DNA from: Prevotellaceae bacterium
GTDB lineage: Bacteria; Bacteroidota; Bacteroidia; Bacteroidales; UBA932
Direction of reading: 5' to 3'
DNA length: 22,493 bases
Assembly (NCBI GenBank): GCA_031257655.1
Contig: JAIROF010000076.1
Coordinates: 1-22,493 of the forward strand
The notes under the pieces were generated by a model. It saw only the letters and a list, made by a program, of their open reading frames with translations, searched no databases and had not been told where the DNA came from. A program made the position numbers and the translations under genes. The stretch's first letter is position 1; every line of letters begins with the position of its first letter. Shown in pieces: positions 14,382-22,435 of this stretch.

Positions 14382-14399
14382 GCGATTGGCTGCGCCGAG
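14382..14399. repeat. inverted copy of 142-159
   Basis: All 18 bases are the reverse complement of 142-159. The similarity stops abruptly on both sides apart from scattered CCACC/GGTGG runs. Confidence 0.7.
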
Positions 14400-14694
14400 T
14401 TCCCACCATACCACCGTAGGGTAACCTTACTTACTCACTCGTGCTTATTTTTGGTGTTCGTGAGCTCACTACGCTCGGTTACACCTGATTTTTCTAACAA
14501 AACAACCTCATTAGCAACGAGTTGACGAACAATCATCCAACCTAATTACCTTATTTTTCGTTAGCGCTTCTCCCAATTTTCGACATCCGTCCGCGAATCT
14601 TCCGCCCTGCCGAATTTGTAATTTGGCAGCTGTGAATATAAGCATTTGTAATGCGTCAACTCATCTTATCACCCCGTATGGCATTGGTATGGCG

Positions 14695-14737
14695 GGCGAT
14701 TGGCTGCGCTGATCTCCGCTTCGCTCCGGTTCCTCGG
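14695..14737. repeat. inverted partial copy of 118-160
   Basis: 14695-14709 is the reverse complement of 146-160 and 14715-14725 that of 130-140, with a diverged end up to about 14737. It lies upstream of tex, before the tex promoter box. Confidence 0.6.
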
Positions 14738-14897
14738 CTGCGCTACCAGTGGAGGAGCGAGACGACCACGTCATTTTTTTTTGTTTGTCGTCCGAAATAT
14801 CAACTCAGAACGGCTGCTACAATCCTGTTTTTGTGTTCCTTTGCGGGGATGGGGGCAGCATCTTCTCTGCAAGCTTCAAAATTAAAAAATTAAAGCG

Positions 14898-14905
14898 TAT
14901 CTTTG
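14898..14905 (+). promoter_or_regulatory. tex promoter, -7 box
   Basis: TATCTTTG matches TAnnTTTG exactly and lies 29 bases before the TTG start of tex. The -33 position (14875-14878) reads TTCA, a poor match. Its position rules out the longer GTG start at 14749, which lies upstream of it. Confidence 0.6.
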
Positions 14906-14934
14906 CAGGCCAAAACAAAAAACGTAACGTCCGT

Positions 14935-17064
14935 TTGGATTTCTCAACTTACATATCGCAGGCCTTGGGCATAGCGCCCGGTCGGGTCTCCGCAACGCTC
15001 AGGCTCATGGGCGAGGGCGCAACCATTCCGTTCATCAGCCGCTACCGCAAGGAGGCGACCGGCAGCTTGGACGAGGTGCAGGTTGCCGCCATTTTCAACG
15101 AGGCTGCGCGGCTGCAGGAGGTCGAAAAGCGCAAGGAGGCCATCCTGAAATCGCTCGAAGCGCAGGGCGCGCTGACGGAGGAGCTCCGCGCTCGCGTTGC
15201 CGCGTGCTACGCGCTCGCTACGCTCGAAGACATTTACCTGCCCTACCGCCCAAAGCGCAGGACGCGAGCCGCCGTTGCCCGCGAAAAGGGGCTGGAGCCC
15301 TTGTCCAAAGAGCTTGCCCGGCAAACCTTTGCTGAGGTGGCTAAGCTGGCGCAAAAGTACGTTGCCGGCAGCGTGGCAAGCGTTGGCGAGGCGCTGGAGG
15401 GCGCGCGCGACATCATTGCCGAGTGGGTGAGCGAGCACGAAACGGCGCGTGGCCGCGTGCGCAGCTTGTTTGAGCGGGAGGCTGTTATTTCCTCCGCGCT
15501 GGTCAAAGGGAAGGAGGAGGCGGGCGCAAAGTACCGCGACTACTTCGGCTTTGGCGAGCCGCTGCGCAGGTGCCCCTCGCACCGAATGCTGGCGCTTCGC
15601 CGGGGGGAGGCGGAGGGCGTGCTGCGCGTGAGCATTGCGCCGCCGCAGGCTAAGGCCGTAGCGCTGCTGGAAAAGCTGTTCGTCAAAAATGACAGCGAAT
15701 CGGCCATGCAGGTCAAAGCGGCCGTGGCCGACAGCTACCGGCGCTTGCTGGCGCCCTCGATGGCAACGGAAGCCGCCGCCCAAAGCAAGGCCAAGGCCGA
15801 TGAGGAGGCCATCCGCGTCTTTGCCGCCAACCTGCGCCAGCTGCTGCTCGCGCCGCCGCTGGGGCAAAAGAACGTGCTGGCCATCGACCCGGGATTTCGC
15901 ACGGGCTGCAAGGTGGTGTGCCTCGATGCGCGGGGCAACCTCCGGCACAACGATACCATCTACCCCCACGCCGCATCGCAGGGCGAACGGGCAGCCGCGC
16001 CGAAGAAAGTCGCAACAATGGTGGAGGCCTACCGGATAGACGCCATCGCCATCGGCAACGGCACCGCCGGGCGCGAAACGGAGGCGTTCGTAAAAAGCCT
16101 GCAGCTCGACCGCAAGGTGCAGGTGTTTGTCGTGAGCGAAGATGGCGCCTCTATCTACTCCGCCTCGCCGGTAGCCCGCGAGGAGCTCCCCGAGTACGAC
16201 GTCACGGTGCGCGGCGCGGTTTCCATAGGCCGCCGGCTGATAGACCCGCTTGCCGAGCTGGTGAAGATTGACCCCAAAAGCATTGGCGTGGGGCAGTACC
16301 AGCACGACGTAAATCAGCTGCTGCTCAAGCGCAGCCTCGACCAAACGGTGGAGAGCTGCGTGAACATGGTGGGCGTGAACCTCAACACGGCAAGCAAGCA
16401 CCTGCTGGCCTACGTATCGGGGCTGGGGCCGCAGCTGGCGCAGAACGTAGTGGCATGGCGCAAGGAAAACGGGGCGTTTACCTCCCGCAGCCAGCTGCGC
16501 GACGTGCCGCGGCTGGGCGCAAAGGCGTTTGAGCAGTGCGCCGGATTCCTGCGCATTAGCAACGCCCAAAATCCGCTCGACAACAGCGCAGTGCACCCCG
16601 AAAACTACCCGGTGGTGGAGCAGATGGCAACGGACTTGTGCTGCTCGGTTGACGACCTGCTCCGGCGCGAAGACCTGCGGCGCCAGCTGGCGCCGCAGAG
16701 GTACGTGTCCGAAAAGGTGGGGCTCCCTACGCTTTTGGATATTATGAAGGAGCTGGCCAAGCCGGGGCTTGACCCGCGAAAGCACGCCAAACCCTTTGAG
16801 TTTGCGCAGCACGTGCACGGCTTGGACGACCTGCAGCCGGGAATGGTTTTACCCGGAATTGTTACGAATATAACCAACTTTGGGGCTTTTGTTGACGTTG
16901 GCGTTAAGCAGGACGGCCTTGTGCACGTGTCGCAGCTGGCAGACGACTTTGTAAGAAACCCCGGAGATGTGGTCAAGCTGCACCAGCATGTGCAGGTGCG
17001 CGTGCTTGAGGTGGACGCCGCCAGAAAACGAATACAGCTTTCTATGAAAATGGTTAATGGTTAA
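14935..17064 (+). CDS. tex: Tex family RNA-binding / transcription accessory protein
   Basis: A protein of 709 residues when started at TTG 14935, equal to the usual Tex length. Tex binds nucleic acid and is linked to transcription and RNA maintenance. Domains in order: N-terminal helical region (GEGATIPFISRYRKEATGSL, about 28-47), a YqgF/RNase H-like domain from about 315 (NVLAIDPGFRTGCKVV), helix-hairpin-helix repeats about 478-541 (LNTASKHLLAYVSGLG, LRDVPRLGAKAFEQ), and a C-terminal S1 domain about 635-705 (GIVTNITNFGAFVDVGV). Starting at GTG 14749 would add 62 unrelated residues encoded by a dispersed repeat and by the promoter, so that start was rejected. The final codons, VNG and stop, are made by the heptamer array at 17054-17081. 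Confidence 0.95.
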   Translation: MDFSTYISQALGIAPGRVSATLRLMGEGATIPFISRYRKEATGSLDEVQVAAIFNEAARLQEVEKRKEAILKSLEAQGALTEELRARVAACYALATLEDIYLPYRPKRRTRAAVAREKGLEPLSKELARQTFAEVAKLAQKYVAGSVASVGEALEGARDIIAEWVSEHETARGRVRSLFEREAVISSALVKGKEEAGAKYRDYFGFGEPLRRCPSHRMLALRRGEAEGVLRVSIAPPQAKAVALLEKLFVKNDSESAMQVKAAVADSYRRLLAPSMATEAAAQSKAKADEEAIRVFAANLRQLLLAPPLGQKNVLAIDPGFRTGCKVVCLDARGNLRHNDTIYPHAASQGERAAAPKKVATMVEAYRIDAIAIGNGTAGRETEAFVKSLQLDRKVQVFVVSEDGASIYSASPVAREELPEYDVTVRGAVSIGRRLIDPLAELVKIDPKSIGVGQYQHDVNQLLLKRSLDQTVESCVNMVGVNLNTASKHLLAYVSGLGPQLAQNVVAWRKENGAFTSRSQLRDVPRLGAKAFEQCAGFLRISNAQNPLDNSAVHPENYPVVEQMATDLCCSVDDLLRREDLRRQLAPQRYVSEKVGLPTLLDIMKELAKPGLDPRKHAKPFEFAQHVHGLDDLQPGMVLPGIVTNITNFGAFVDVGVKQDGLVHVSQLADDFVRNPGDVVKLHQHVQVRVLEVDAARKRIQLSMKMVNG

Positions 17065-17081
17065 TGGTTAACGGTTAATGG
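17054..17081. repeat. heptamer array, 4 x TTAATGG, across the tex stop codon
   Basis: Four 7-base units (TTAATGG, TTAATGG, TTAACGG, TTAATGG). The tex stop TAA (17062-17064) is inside the second unit, so the array is part coding and part 3' untranslated. Confidence 0.9.
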
Positions 17082-17160
17082 CGCGATGCGCGGTAGGATT
17101 TGGCGACAGATTTTACCCCGCATCCTCCAAAGGAGGAGACGGGCTTGCGCCGAAGTCGCT

Positions 17161-17181
17161 GAGACGCACGCTGTGCGTCTC
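17161..17181. repeat. hairpin repeat GAGACGCAC-GCT-GTGCGTCTC
   Basis: Perfect 9-base arms with a 3-base loop, about 100 bases downstream of tex. No T-run follows. Similar GAGACGC palindromes are common dispersed repeats in several bacterial genomes, so a repeat element is as likely as a tex terminator. Confidence 0.6.
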
Positions 17182-17447
17182 TACAGCGCCATTTCGTCGC
17201 TGAAAGTTTTTTTCTGCGTAACATGAATTAGATGATGTCATAAATTGTATGATATGGCAAGCATTACGCAGATTATAAACCATTTGCTTTAATGAGGTAA
17301 TGAGGTTGTTGTTCATACTATATCTCTCTGCTACTGAGGTTGTTTTGTTATTTAAATTAGGTTTAAATTAGGTTTTTCACTCCCTACAATTTATGACACT
17401 ACCCATGAATTATTGCTGAACTATAAAGTTGTTGAATCTATAAGCTA

Positions 17448-17551
17448 TTAAATCATTAAATCATTGAATCATCAAATTGTTAAATTATTAAATTGTTAAA
17501 CAGTTAACTCATCAAATCGTCAAATCATTAAATTATTAAACAGTTAAATCA
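17448..17551. repeat. octamer-period array, 13 units, before gcvH
   Basis: Thirteen consecutive 8-base units of the form TTAAATCA, with variants TTAAATTA, TTAAACAG and TCAAATCG. It ends nine bases before the gcvH ATG and may extend loosely back to 17432. Some variants repeat in order, indicating duplication of blocks. Confidence 0.88.
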
Positions 17552-17560
17552 TTAATTACT

Positions 17561-17944
17561 ATGAACAATCCTGAGAACTTAAAGTACAGCCGCGACCATG
17601 AGTGGATTCGCGTTGAAGCCGACGGTACCGCATACGTTGGCATTACCGATTATGCGCAAAGCCAGCTGGGCGACATCGTGTTTGTTGACGTGAGCACGGT
17701 GGGCGAAACGCTCGCGCAAGGCGAGGTGTTTGGCGCTGTGGAGGCGGTGAAAACCGTTTCGGACTTGTTGATGCCCGTGGGCGGCCAAATTTTGGCGCTG
17801 AACGAAGCCTTAGACGGCGCACCCGAGCAGGTAAATCAAGACCCCTACGGCGAGGGCTGGATGATTAAGGTGAAAATAAGCAACGCCGCAGAGCTCGACG
17901 CGCTGCTGGACGCAAAAGCCTACGCAGCCGAAATTCAGAGCTGA
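17561..17944 (+). CDS. gcvH: glycine cleavage system H protein
   Basis: A 127-residue lipoyl carrier protein that shuttles the aminomethyl group of glycine between the P, T and L proteins. Signatures are LKYSRDHEWIRVE at the N-terminus, GITDYAQSQLGDIVFVDV (28-45), and the lipoylation site FGAVEAVKTVSDL with lipoyl-lysine K64, followed by DPYGEGWMIKVK. Length is normal. gcvP and gcvT are not in the window, so the genes are dispersed or H serves in lipoate relay as well. The ATG at 17561 follows an A+T-rich octamer array with no Shine-Dalgarno sequence. An intrinsic terminator follows. Confidence 0.97.
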   Translation: MNNPENLKYSRDHEWIRVEADGTAYVGITDYAQSQLGDIVFVDVSTVGETLAQGEVFGAVEAVKTVSDLLMPVGGQILALNEALDGAPEQVNQDPYGEGWMIKVKISNAAELDALLDAKAYAAEIQS

Positions 17945-17994
17945 GAGGTGAAAGTTGAGAGTTGAGCGAAACCTTTCAACGTGCTTTCCATGTA

Positions 17995-18032
17995 AAAATC
18001 CCCACCTACGTAACGCCGTAAGTGGGGATTTT
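17995..18032. terminator. bidirectional intrinsic terminator between gcvH and hppA
   Basis: AAAATCCCCAC (17995-18005) pairs with GTGGGGATTTT (18022-18032) around a 16-base loop that has further internal pairing (TACG with CGTA). The stem gives a T-run at the end in both directions. It lies 51 bases after gcvH and 62 bases beyond the leftward hppA stop. Confidence 0.82.
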
Positions 18033-18093
18033 AGCAGATAAGAGCTCGCAGCTGCTCATCGCTGTCGCTTATCGCTCTACGCTCTCTACTTTA

Positions 18094-20298
18094 CTACAGC
18101 AGGCTCCACGCCACGGTAAGCCCCGCCATTACAATGGAAACCATGCTCATGAGCTTAATCAGAATGTTGAGCGATGGTCCGGAGGTATCTTTGAAGGGGT
18201 CGCCTACGGTATCGCCCACGACGGTGGCCTTGTGCGTGTCCGACCCTTTTCCGCCAAAGCTCCCTTCTTCGACGTACTTTTTGGCGTTGTCCCACGCGCC
18301 GCCTGCGTTTGCCATGAAGATGGCCAGCACAAATCCGGCGCCAAGCCCGCCTACCAGCAGGCCCATAACGCCCGCTACGCCAAATATCACGCCCGTGGCA
18401 ATGGGCGCAAGGATGGCCAGAATGGAGGGCAGCAGCATTTCGCGCTGGGCGCCCTTGGTGGAGATGGCCACGCAGCGGGCGTAGTCCGGCGTTCCTTCGC
18501 CGGTGAGGATGCCCTTAATTTCGCGGAACTGGCGGCGTACCTCCTCTACCATGCTCTGGGCGGCGCGCCCAACGGCGTTCATCGTCAGGCCGCAGAACAT
18601 GAACGCCATCATTGCGCCAATGAACACGCCAATCAGCACCTTCGGGTTCATCAGCGTCACCTGATAGTAGCTCATGAAGTCTACAATGGTAGCTTGGGCA
18701 ACCTGAACGGTGCTGCCGTTGGCAAAGGTCAGCACGTTTTGCCCGATGTGCTGCAGCCCGATTTTCACCTCTTCGAGGTAGGAGGCCAGCAGGGCGAGCG
18801 CCGTGAGGGCGGCAGAGCCAATGGCAAATCCTTTTCCGGTGGCGGCGGTCGTGTTGCCCAAGGCGTCGAGGGCGTCGGTACGCCGGCGCACCTCTTTTCC
18901 GAGCTTGCTCATTTCGGCGTTTCCTCCGGCGTTGTCGGCAATGGGGCCGTAGGCGTCGGTGGCCAGCGTGATGCCCAGCGTGGAGAGCATCCCCACGGCG
19001 GCAATCCCGATGCCGTAAAGCCCCATGCTGAGGTTTTTGGCCGACAGCATGTCGGACATGTCAAAGCCAATGGCGCAGAGGAATGCCATGATGATGGCCA
19101 CGCCAATGGTCAGCACGGGAACAGCCGTGGAGAGCATGCCCAGCCCCAGGCCCGAAATGATGACGGTGGCAGGCCCCGTTTGTCCGCTTTGCGCCACGCG
19201 CTGCGTGGGCTTGTAGGAGTGCGAGGTGTAGTACTCGGTTGCCTGCCCAATGATGATGCCCGCCAGCAGCCCGCTGATGACCGAAAAGGAAAGCCCCACC
19301 CAGTTGGGAATTTGCAGCACGTACAGAATCGCAAAGGTGGCCGCGGCAATGAGCAGCGAGCTTACGTTTACGCCCTTGCCGAGCGCGCTGAGCAGGTTTT
19401 TCATGGAGGCGCCCTCTTTGGTTCTCACCAGAAATATGCCGATGATGGAGAGCACAATGCCCACGGCGGCAATGAGCATTGGGGCAAACACCGCCTTGAG
19501 CTGCATGTCCGGCATGAGGTAAAAGGCGGAGGCCCCCAGCGCGGCGGTGGCGAGGATCGAGCCGCAGTAGCTTTCGTAGAGGTCGGCGCCCATGCCGGCA
19601 ACGTCGCCCACGTTGTCGCCCACGTTGTCGGCAATGGTGGCGGGGTTGCGCGGGTCGTCCTCGGGGATGCCGGCCTCCACCTTCCCCACGAGGTCGGCGC
19701 CCACGTCGGCGGCCTTGGTGTAGATGCCGCCGCCTACGCGGGCAAACAGCGCCTGCGTGGAGGCGCCCATGCCAAAGGTGAGCATGGTGGTGGTGATGAT
19801 CACCACGTTCTGCGCCACGCTAACGTCGTAAACCGAGTTGAGCAGCAGGAACCACCCCGAAATGTCGAGCAGCCCCAGGCCCACCACGGTTAGCCCCATC
19901 ACCGCGCCGGAGCGAAAGGCCACGCGCAGCCCTGCGTTGAGCGAGGTGCGGGCGGCGTTGGCCGTGCGCGCCGAGGCGTAGGTGGCGGTCTTCATCCCGA
20001 TGAAGCCCGCCAAGCCGGAGAAAATTCCGCCCGTGAGAAAAGCAAACGGCACCCAGCCGTTTTGCACCCCAAAGCCGTACGCCAGCAGCACAAAAAATGC
20101 CGCCAGCACCACAAAGACAATGCCGACCACCTTGTACTGCTGCCAGAGGTAAGCCATAGCGCCCTTGCGCACGTGCAGGGCTATTTCTTTCATGAGGTCG
20201 GTACCCTCATCTTCTTTCATCATTTGCCTAAAAAAGTAGTAGGCAAATCCCAGCGCCAGCAAGGCGGCTGCGGGAACAATCCAAAACAAACTATTCAT
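18094..20298 (-). CDS. hppA: membrane-bound ion-translocating pyrophosphatase (K+-dependent type)
   Basis: A 734-residue integral membrane protein with about 16 hydrophobic segments, which couples PPi hydrolysis to pumping of H+ and/or Na+ across the inner membrane. The substrate site DVGADLVGKVEAGIPEDDPRN (198-218) and NVGDNVGDVAGMGADLYES (225-243) are complete, as is the second acidic loop DAYGPIADNAGGNAEM (448-463). GNTTAATGKG (481-490) has Ala485 and Gly488 at the positions that decide potassium dependence, the K+-dependent pattern; K+-independent enzymes have Lys there. Ion choice cannot be read with confidence: E242 is in the usual gate segment, and some Bacteroides enzymes pump both ions. 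It lies downstream of purB, separated by a probable terminator. Confidence 0.96.
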   Translation of the reverse strand: MNSLFWIVPAAALLALGFAYYFFRQMMKEDEGTDLMKEIALHVRKGAMAYLWQQYKVVGIVFVVLAAFFVLLAYGFGVQNGWVPFAFLTGGIFSGLAGFIGMKTATYASARTANAARTSLNAGLRVAFRSGAVMGLTVVGLGLLDISGWFLLLNSVYDVSVAQNVVIITTTMLTFGMGASTQALFARVGGGIYTKAADVGADLVGKVEAGIPEDDPRNPATIADNVGDNVGDVAGMGADLYESYCGSILATAALGASAFYLMPDMQLKAVFAPMLIAAVGIVLSIIGIFLVRTKEGASMKNLLSALGKGVNVSSLLIAAATFAILYVLQIPNWVGLSFSVISGLLAGIIIGQATEYYTSHSYKPTQRVAQSGQTGPATVIISGLGLGMLSTAVPVLTIGVAIIMAFLCAIGFDMSDMLSAKNLSMGLYGIGIAAVGMLSTLGITLATDAYGPIADNAGGNAEMSKLGKEVRRRTDALDALGNTTAATGKGFAIGSAALTALALLASYLEEVKIGLQHIGQNVLTFANGSTVQVAQATIVDFMSYYQVTLMNPKVLIGVFIGAMMAFMFCGLTMNAVGRAAQSMVEEVRRQFREIKGILTGEGTPDYARCVAISTKGAQREMLLPSILAILAPIATGVIFGVAGVMGLLVGGLGAGFVLAIFMANAGGAWDNAKKYVEEGSFGGKGSDTHKATVVGDTVGDPFKDTSGPSLNILIKLMSMVSIVMAGLTVAWSLL

Positions 20299-20330
20299 AA
20301 TACAGGTAAAGGTTAAAAAAAAATATGGTT

Positions 20331-20379
20331 AATAAAGAAAAACGTCAACCGCTTTTACCGCAACGGTAAAGCTTGACGT
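20331..20379 (-). terminator. purB terminator hairpin
   Basis: On the minus strand, an outer stem (20373-20379 with 20342-20348) and an inner stem (20364-20370 with 20354-20360) enclose a 3-base loop, with a small bulge between. It is followed by TTTTTCTTT. It lies 77 bases past the purB stop and 43 bases before the hppA start. Leakage into hppA is possible. Confidence 0.6.
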
Positions 20380-20415
20380 CGATTTTGAGCATGTATAGTC
20401 CGCACGGGCGAAAGC

Positions 20416-20450
20416 TGCGCCATCCGCGCGCTATTCCCGTACAAAACCAT
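20416..20450. repeat. dispersed repeat, copy 3
   Basis: TGCGCCATCCGCGCG differs by one base from copies 1 and 2, and is followed after 10 bases by ACAAAACCAT as in copy 2 (13541-13577). It lies just after the purB stop. Confidence 0.65.
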
Positions 20451-20455
20451 CGGTT

Positions 20456-21799
20456 TTAGTACCCCGTGTACCCCTGCGGCGTGAGCGCCCTCAGCTCCTC
20501 TTTTACTTCGCCGGAGACATTCAGCGCGTCGACGAACCGGTTGATGTCCACCTGCGTAACTGCCTCGTTGGTTCGGGTGAGGGATTTCAGCGCCTCGTAG
20601 GGCTTAGGGTACCCTTCGCGGCGCAGGATTGTCTGGATGCCTTCGGCCACCACCGCCCAGCTGTTCAGCAGATCGGCCTGTATTTTTTCGCCGTTTACGA
20701 TAAGCTTGCCCAGCCCTTTGAGGATGGATGCGTAGGCCACGGTGGTATGCCCCAGAGGGATGCCGATGTTGCGCAGCACGGTGCTGTCGGTCAGGTCGCG
20801 CTGCAGGCGCGAAACGGGGAGCTTTGCCGACAGGTACTCCAGCAGCGCGTTGGCAAGCCCGAGGTTGCCCTCGGCGTTCTCAAAGTCGATGGGGTTTACC
20901 TTGTGCGGCATGGCCGACGAGCCAACCTCTCCGGGCTTTATCTTTTGCTTAAAGTAGCCCATTGAGATGTACGTCCATACGTCCCGGCAAAGGTCTACTA
21001 AGATGTTGTTTATTCGCTTTATGGCGTCGAAGGTGGCGGCAAGGTTGTCGTAGTGCTCAATTTGCGTGGTGGTTTGCGAGCGGCTTAGCCCCAGCGTGCT
21101 GTTCACAAACCGGTTGGCGAAGTCCACCCAGCAGATTTGGGGGTAGGCCACCTTGTGGGCGTTGAAGTTTCCCGTTGCGCCGCCAAATTTTGCCGAAAAG
21201 GGCACCATGTTCAGCAGCGCCAGCTGCTTTTCGAGCCGCTCTACGAATACGTAAAATTCTTTTCCCAAGCGCGTCGGCGAGGCGGGCTGCCCGTGCGTAT
21301 GCGCCAGCATGGGGATGTCTTTCCACGCCTTGGCCAGCTCGTCAAGCGTGAGGCGCACCTGCTCCAGCTGCGGGATAAAGACTGCGCTTAGCGCCTCCTT
21401 CATGCTCAGCGGCGTGGCCGTGTTGTTGACGTCCTGCGACGTCAGCCCAAAGTGGATGAACTCGCGGCAGGCGGACAGCCCCAGGTACTCAAATTTTTCT
21501 TTCAGAAAGTATTCTACCGCTTTCACGTCGTGGTTGGTGATGCGCTCCGTATTTTTGACCTGCTGCGCGTCGCTTTCGCTAAAGTCCCGGTAAATGGCGC
21601 GCAGCTGCGGATACAGGCTTTTATCCACCGCTGAGAGCTGCGGCAGCGGGATTTCGCACAGGGCAATAAAGTACTCTACCTCCACCAGCACGCGGTAGCG
21701 AATGAGCGCAAACTCCGAAAAGTAGCTCATCAGCTCCTGCGCTTGCCTGTGGTAGCGCCCGTCGATGGGCGATATGGCGGTTAAGGTCGATAGCTGCAT
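20456..21799 (-). CDS. purB: adenylosuccinate lyase
   Basis: A 447-residue fumarase-superfamily lyase acting twice in purine synthesis: SAICAR to AICAR plus fumarate, and adenylosuccinate to AMP plus fumarate. It starts MQLSTLTAISPIDGRYHRQ, the E. coli-like long PurB form. Catalytic regions are TSQDVNNTA (120-128), LAHTHGQPASPTRLGKE with H169, and the superfamily signature GSSAMPHKVNP (293-303) with the probable catalytic S295 in the flexible loop. The ATG at 21799 gives the family N-terminus; its first 19 bases overlap the 3' end of the Rpn-derived ORF upstream. Its promoter is therefore likely inside Rpn-derived DNA. I could not identify a box there. Confidence 0.96.
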   Translation of the reverse strand: MQLSTLTAISPIDGRYHRQAQELMSYFSEFALIRYRVLVEVEYFIALCEIPLPQLSAVDKSLYPQLRAIYRDFSESDAQQVKNTERITNHDVKAVEYFLKEKFEYLGLSACREFIHFGLTSQDVNNTATPLSMKEALSAVFIPQLEQVRLTLDELAKAWKDIPMLAHTHGQPASPTRLGKEFYVFVERLEKQLALLNMVPFSAKFGGATGNFNAHKVAYPQICWVDFANRFVNSTLGLSRSQTTTQIEHYDNLAATFDAIKRINNILVDLCRDVWTYISMGYFKQKIKPGEVGSSAMPHKVNPIDFENAEGNLGLANALLEYLSAKLPVSRLQRDLTDSTVLRNIGIPLGHTTVAYASILKGLGKLIVNGEKIQADLLNSWAVVAEGIQTILRREGYPKPYEALKSLTRTNEAVTQVDINRFVDALNVSGEVKEELRALTPQGYTGY

Positions 21800-22179
21800 A
21801 GTAGCGCTGATTTATTCGTAAGCTTACCCGCAGAAGGCAAGGGCAGGATTTGGGTTGAGGCTATTATTTTTTGTATGACGTCCTCTTTTTTAAACGCCGG
21901 CATCAGTTTTGCCAAGTACTCCCTTACCGTGAGGCCTATCAGCAGGGCTATCTCCGCAACATCCATTCCTATAGCGGCAAGCGCAGGGGTAAGATCAGCG
22001 CATGCTTTTTTCATTCCCTCTTCGAATCCTTTTCTACAATCCTTTTTTAATCTTTTTTTGAATTTTTCTTCACAATCTTTTCCCAATTCTTTTTTTGCAT
22101 TTTGCTTTTTTTCGGAATTGAGCGCATCAAAAGAGTTGTTGTTGTACAGCTCCAATACATTTTTGGGGTATGCTTCCAT
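21781..22179 (-). pseudogene. diverged duplicate of an Rpn C-terminal region
   Basis: A 132-residue ORF with no nuclease domain. Its start aligns with the C-terminal part of the neighbouring partial Rpn gene: KLTPTEMEAYPKNVLELY (reading from the in-frame codons before the ATG at 22179) against KLTPKEMETYNQSVLEHY. Then comes a Lys/Glu-rich segment (KKDCRKGFEEGMKK) and GMDVAEIALLIGLTVREYL, which parallels GMSIEEIAKLTNLTAKEV. The last 35 or so residues have no counterpart and overlap the purB start by 19 bases. It is probably a leftover of a tandem duplication, although it is intact enough to be translated as a small protein. Confidence 0.6.
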
Positions 22180-22435
22180 TTCTGTAGGTGTTAGTTTTTG
22201 TTTTGCAACATGGTTTGTACCTCCTTTGCTGTGAGGTTAGTCAGCTTCGCTATTTCTTCAATAGACATTCCCATAGCGGTGAGAGAAGGAATGATATTAG
22301 CGTATGCTTTTTTCTCTCCTATTTCTATTCCTCTTTTTTCGCTTTGCTTTCTTTCGAAGCTAAGAGCATTCATGATGGCATAGTGCTCTAATACGCTTTG
22401 GTTATATGTTTCCATTTCTTTAGGTGTTAGTTTTT
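22175..22435. repeat. direct repeat marking the Rpn duplication (25 bp, 24 identical)
   Basis: Bases 22175-22199 and 22411-22435 are identical except for one base and lie 236 bases apart. They encode the LTPxEME segment in the duplicate and the parent Rpn gene respectively. Confidence 0.75.

Larger units (their letters stand above)
12791..14934. other. 2.1-kb gene-poor, repeat-rich region
   Basis: No recognised protein family or RNA gene is seen here. It contains a CAATTTT array (12891-12918), a 12-bp direct repeat beside a possible leftward promoter (13055-13131), a palindrome with two half-sites (13306-13391), a dispersed repeat (13541-13577), an 11-unit heptamer array (13766-13842), an 18-base-unit array (13928-14083), an exact leftward promoter (14294-14324) and inverted copies of the repeat at 118-160. 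A perfect 10-base palindrome GTGAGCTCAC lies at 14460-14469. Stretches 13140-13300 and 13400-13540 show nothing I can name. Confidence 0.6.
17065..17560. other. intergenic region between tex and gcvH
   Basis: These 496 bases hold no gene I can support. They contain the end of the heptamer array, a hairpin repeat (17161-17181), an AAATTAGGTTT direct repeat (17354-17364 and 17365-17375) and the octamer array before gcvH. TAGGTTTT at 17369-17376 is one base off the -7 box, 21 bases after a TTTG (17344-17347), so a gcvH promoter there is possible but weak. Confidence 0.55.

Noticed and set aside
12791..14934. Possible replication origin, because of A+T richness and repeats
   Set aside because: I found no cluster of DnaA boxes (TTATNCACA type), and neither dnaA nor other origin-linked genes are near.
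14944..16818. Long open frame of 624 codons antisense to tex
   Set aside because: It is a by-product of the G+C-rich third positions of tex; it matches no family, is low-complexity, and tex is certain.
18022..19893. Long open frame of 623 codons antisense to hppA
   Set aside because: Composition is Gly/His/Ala/Arg-biased as expected for a shadow of hppA, and it would run through the terminator hairpin.
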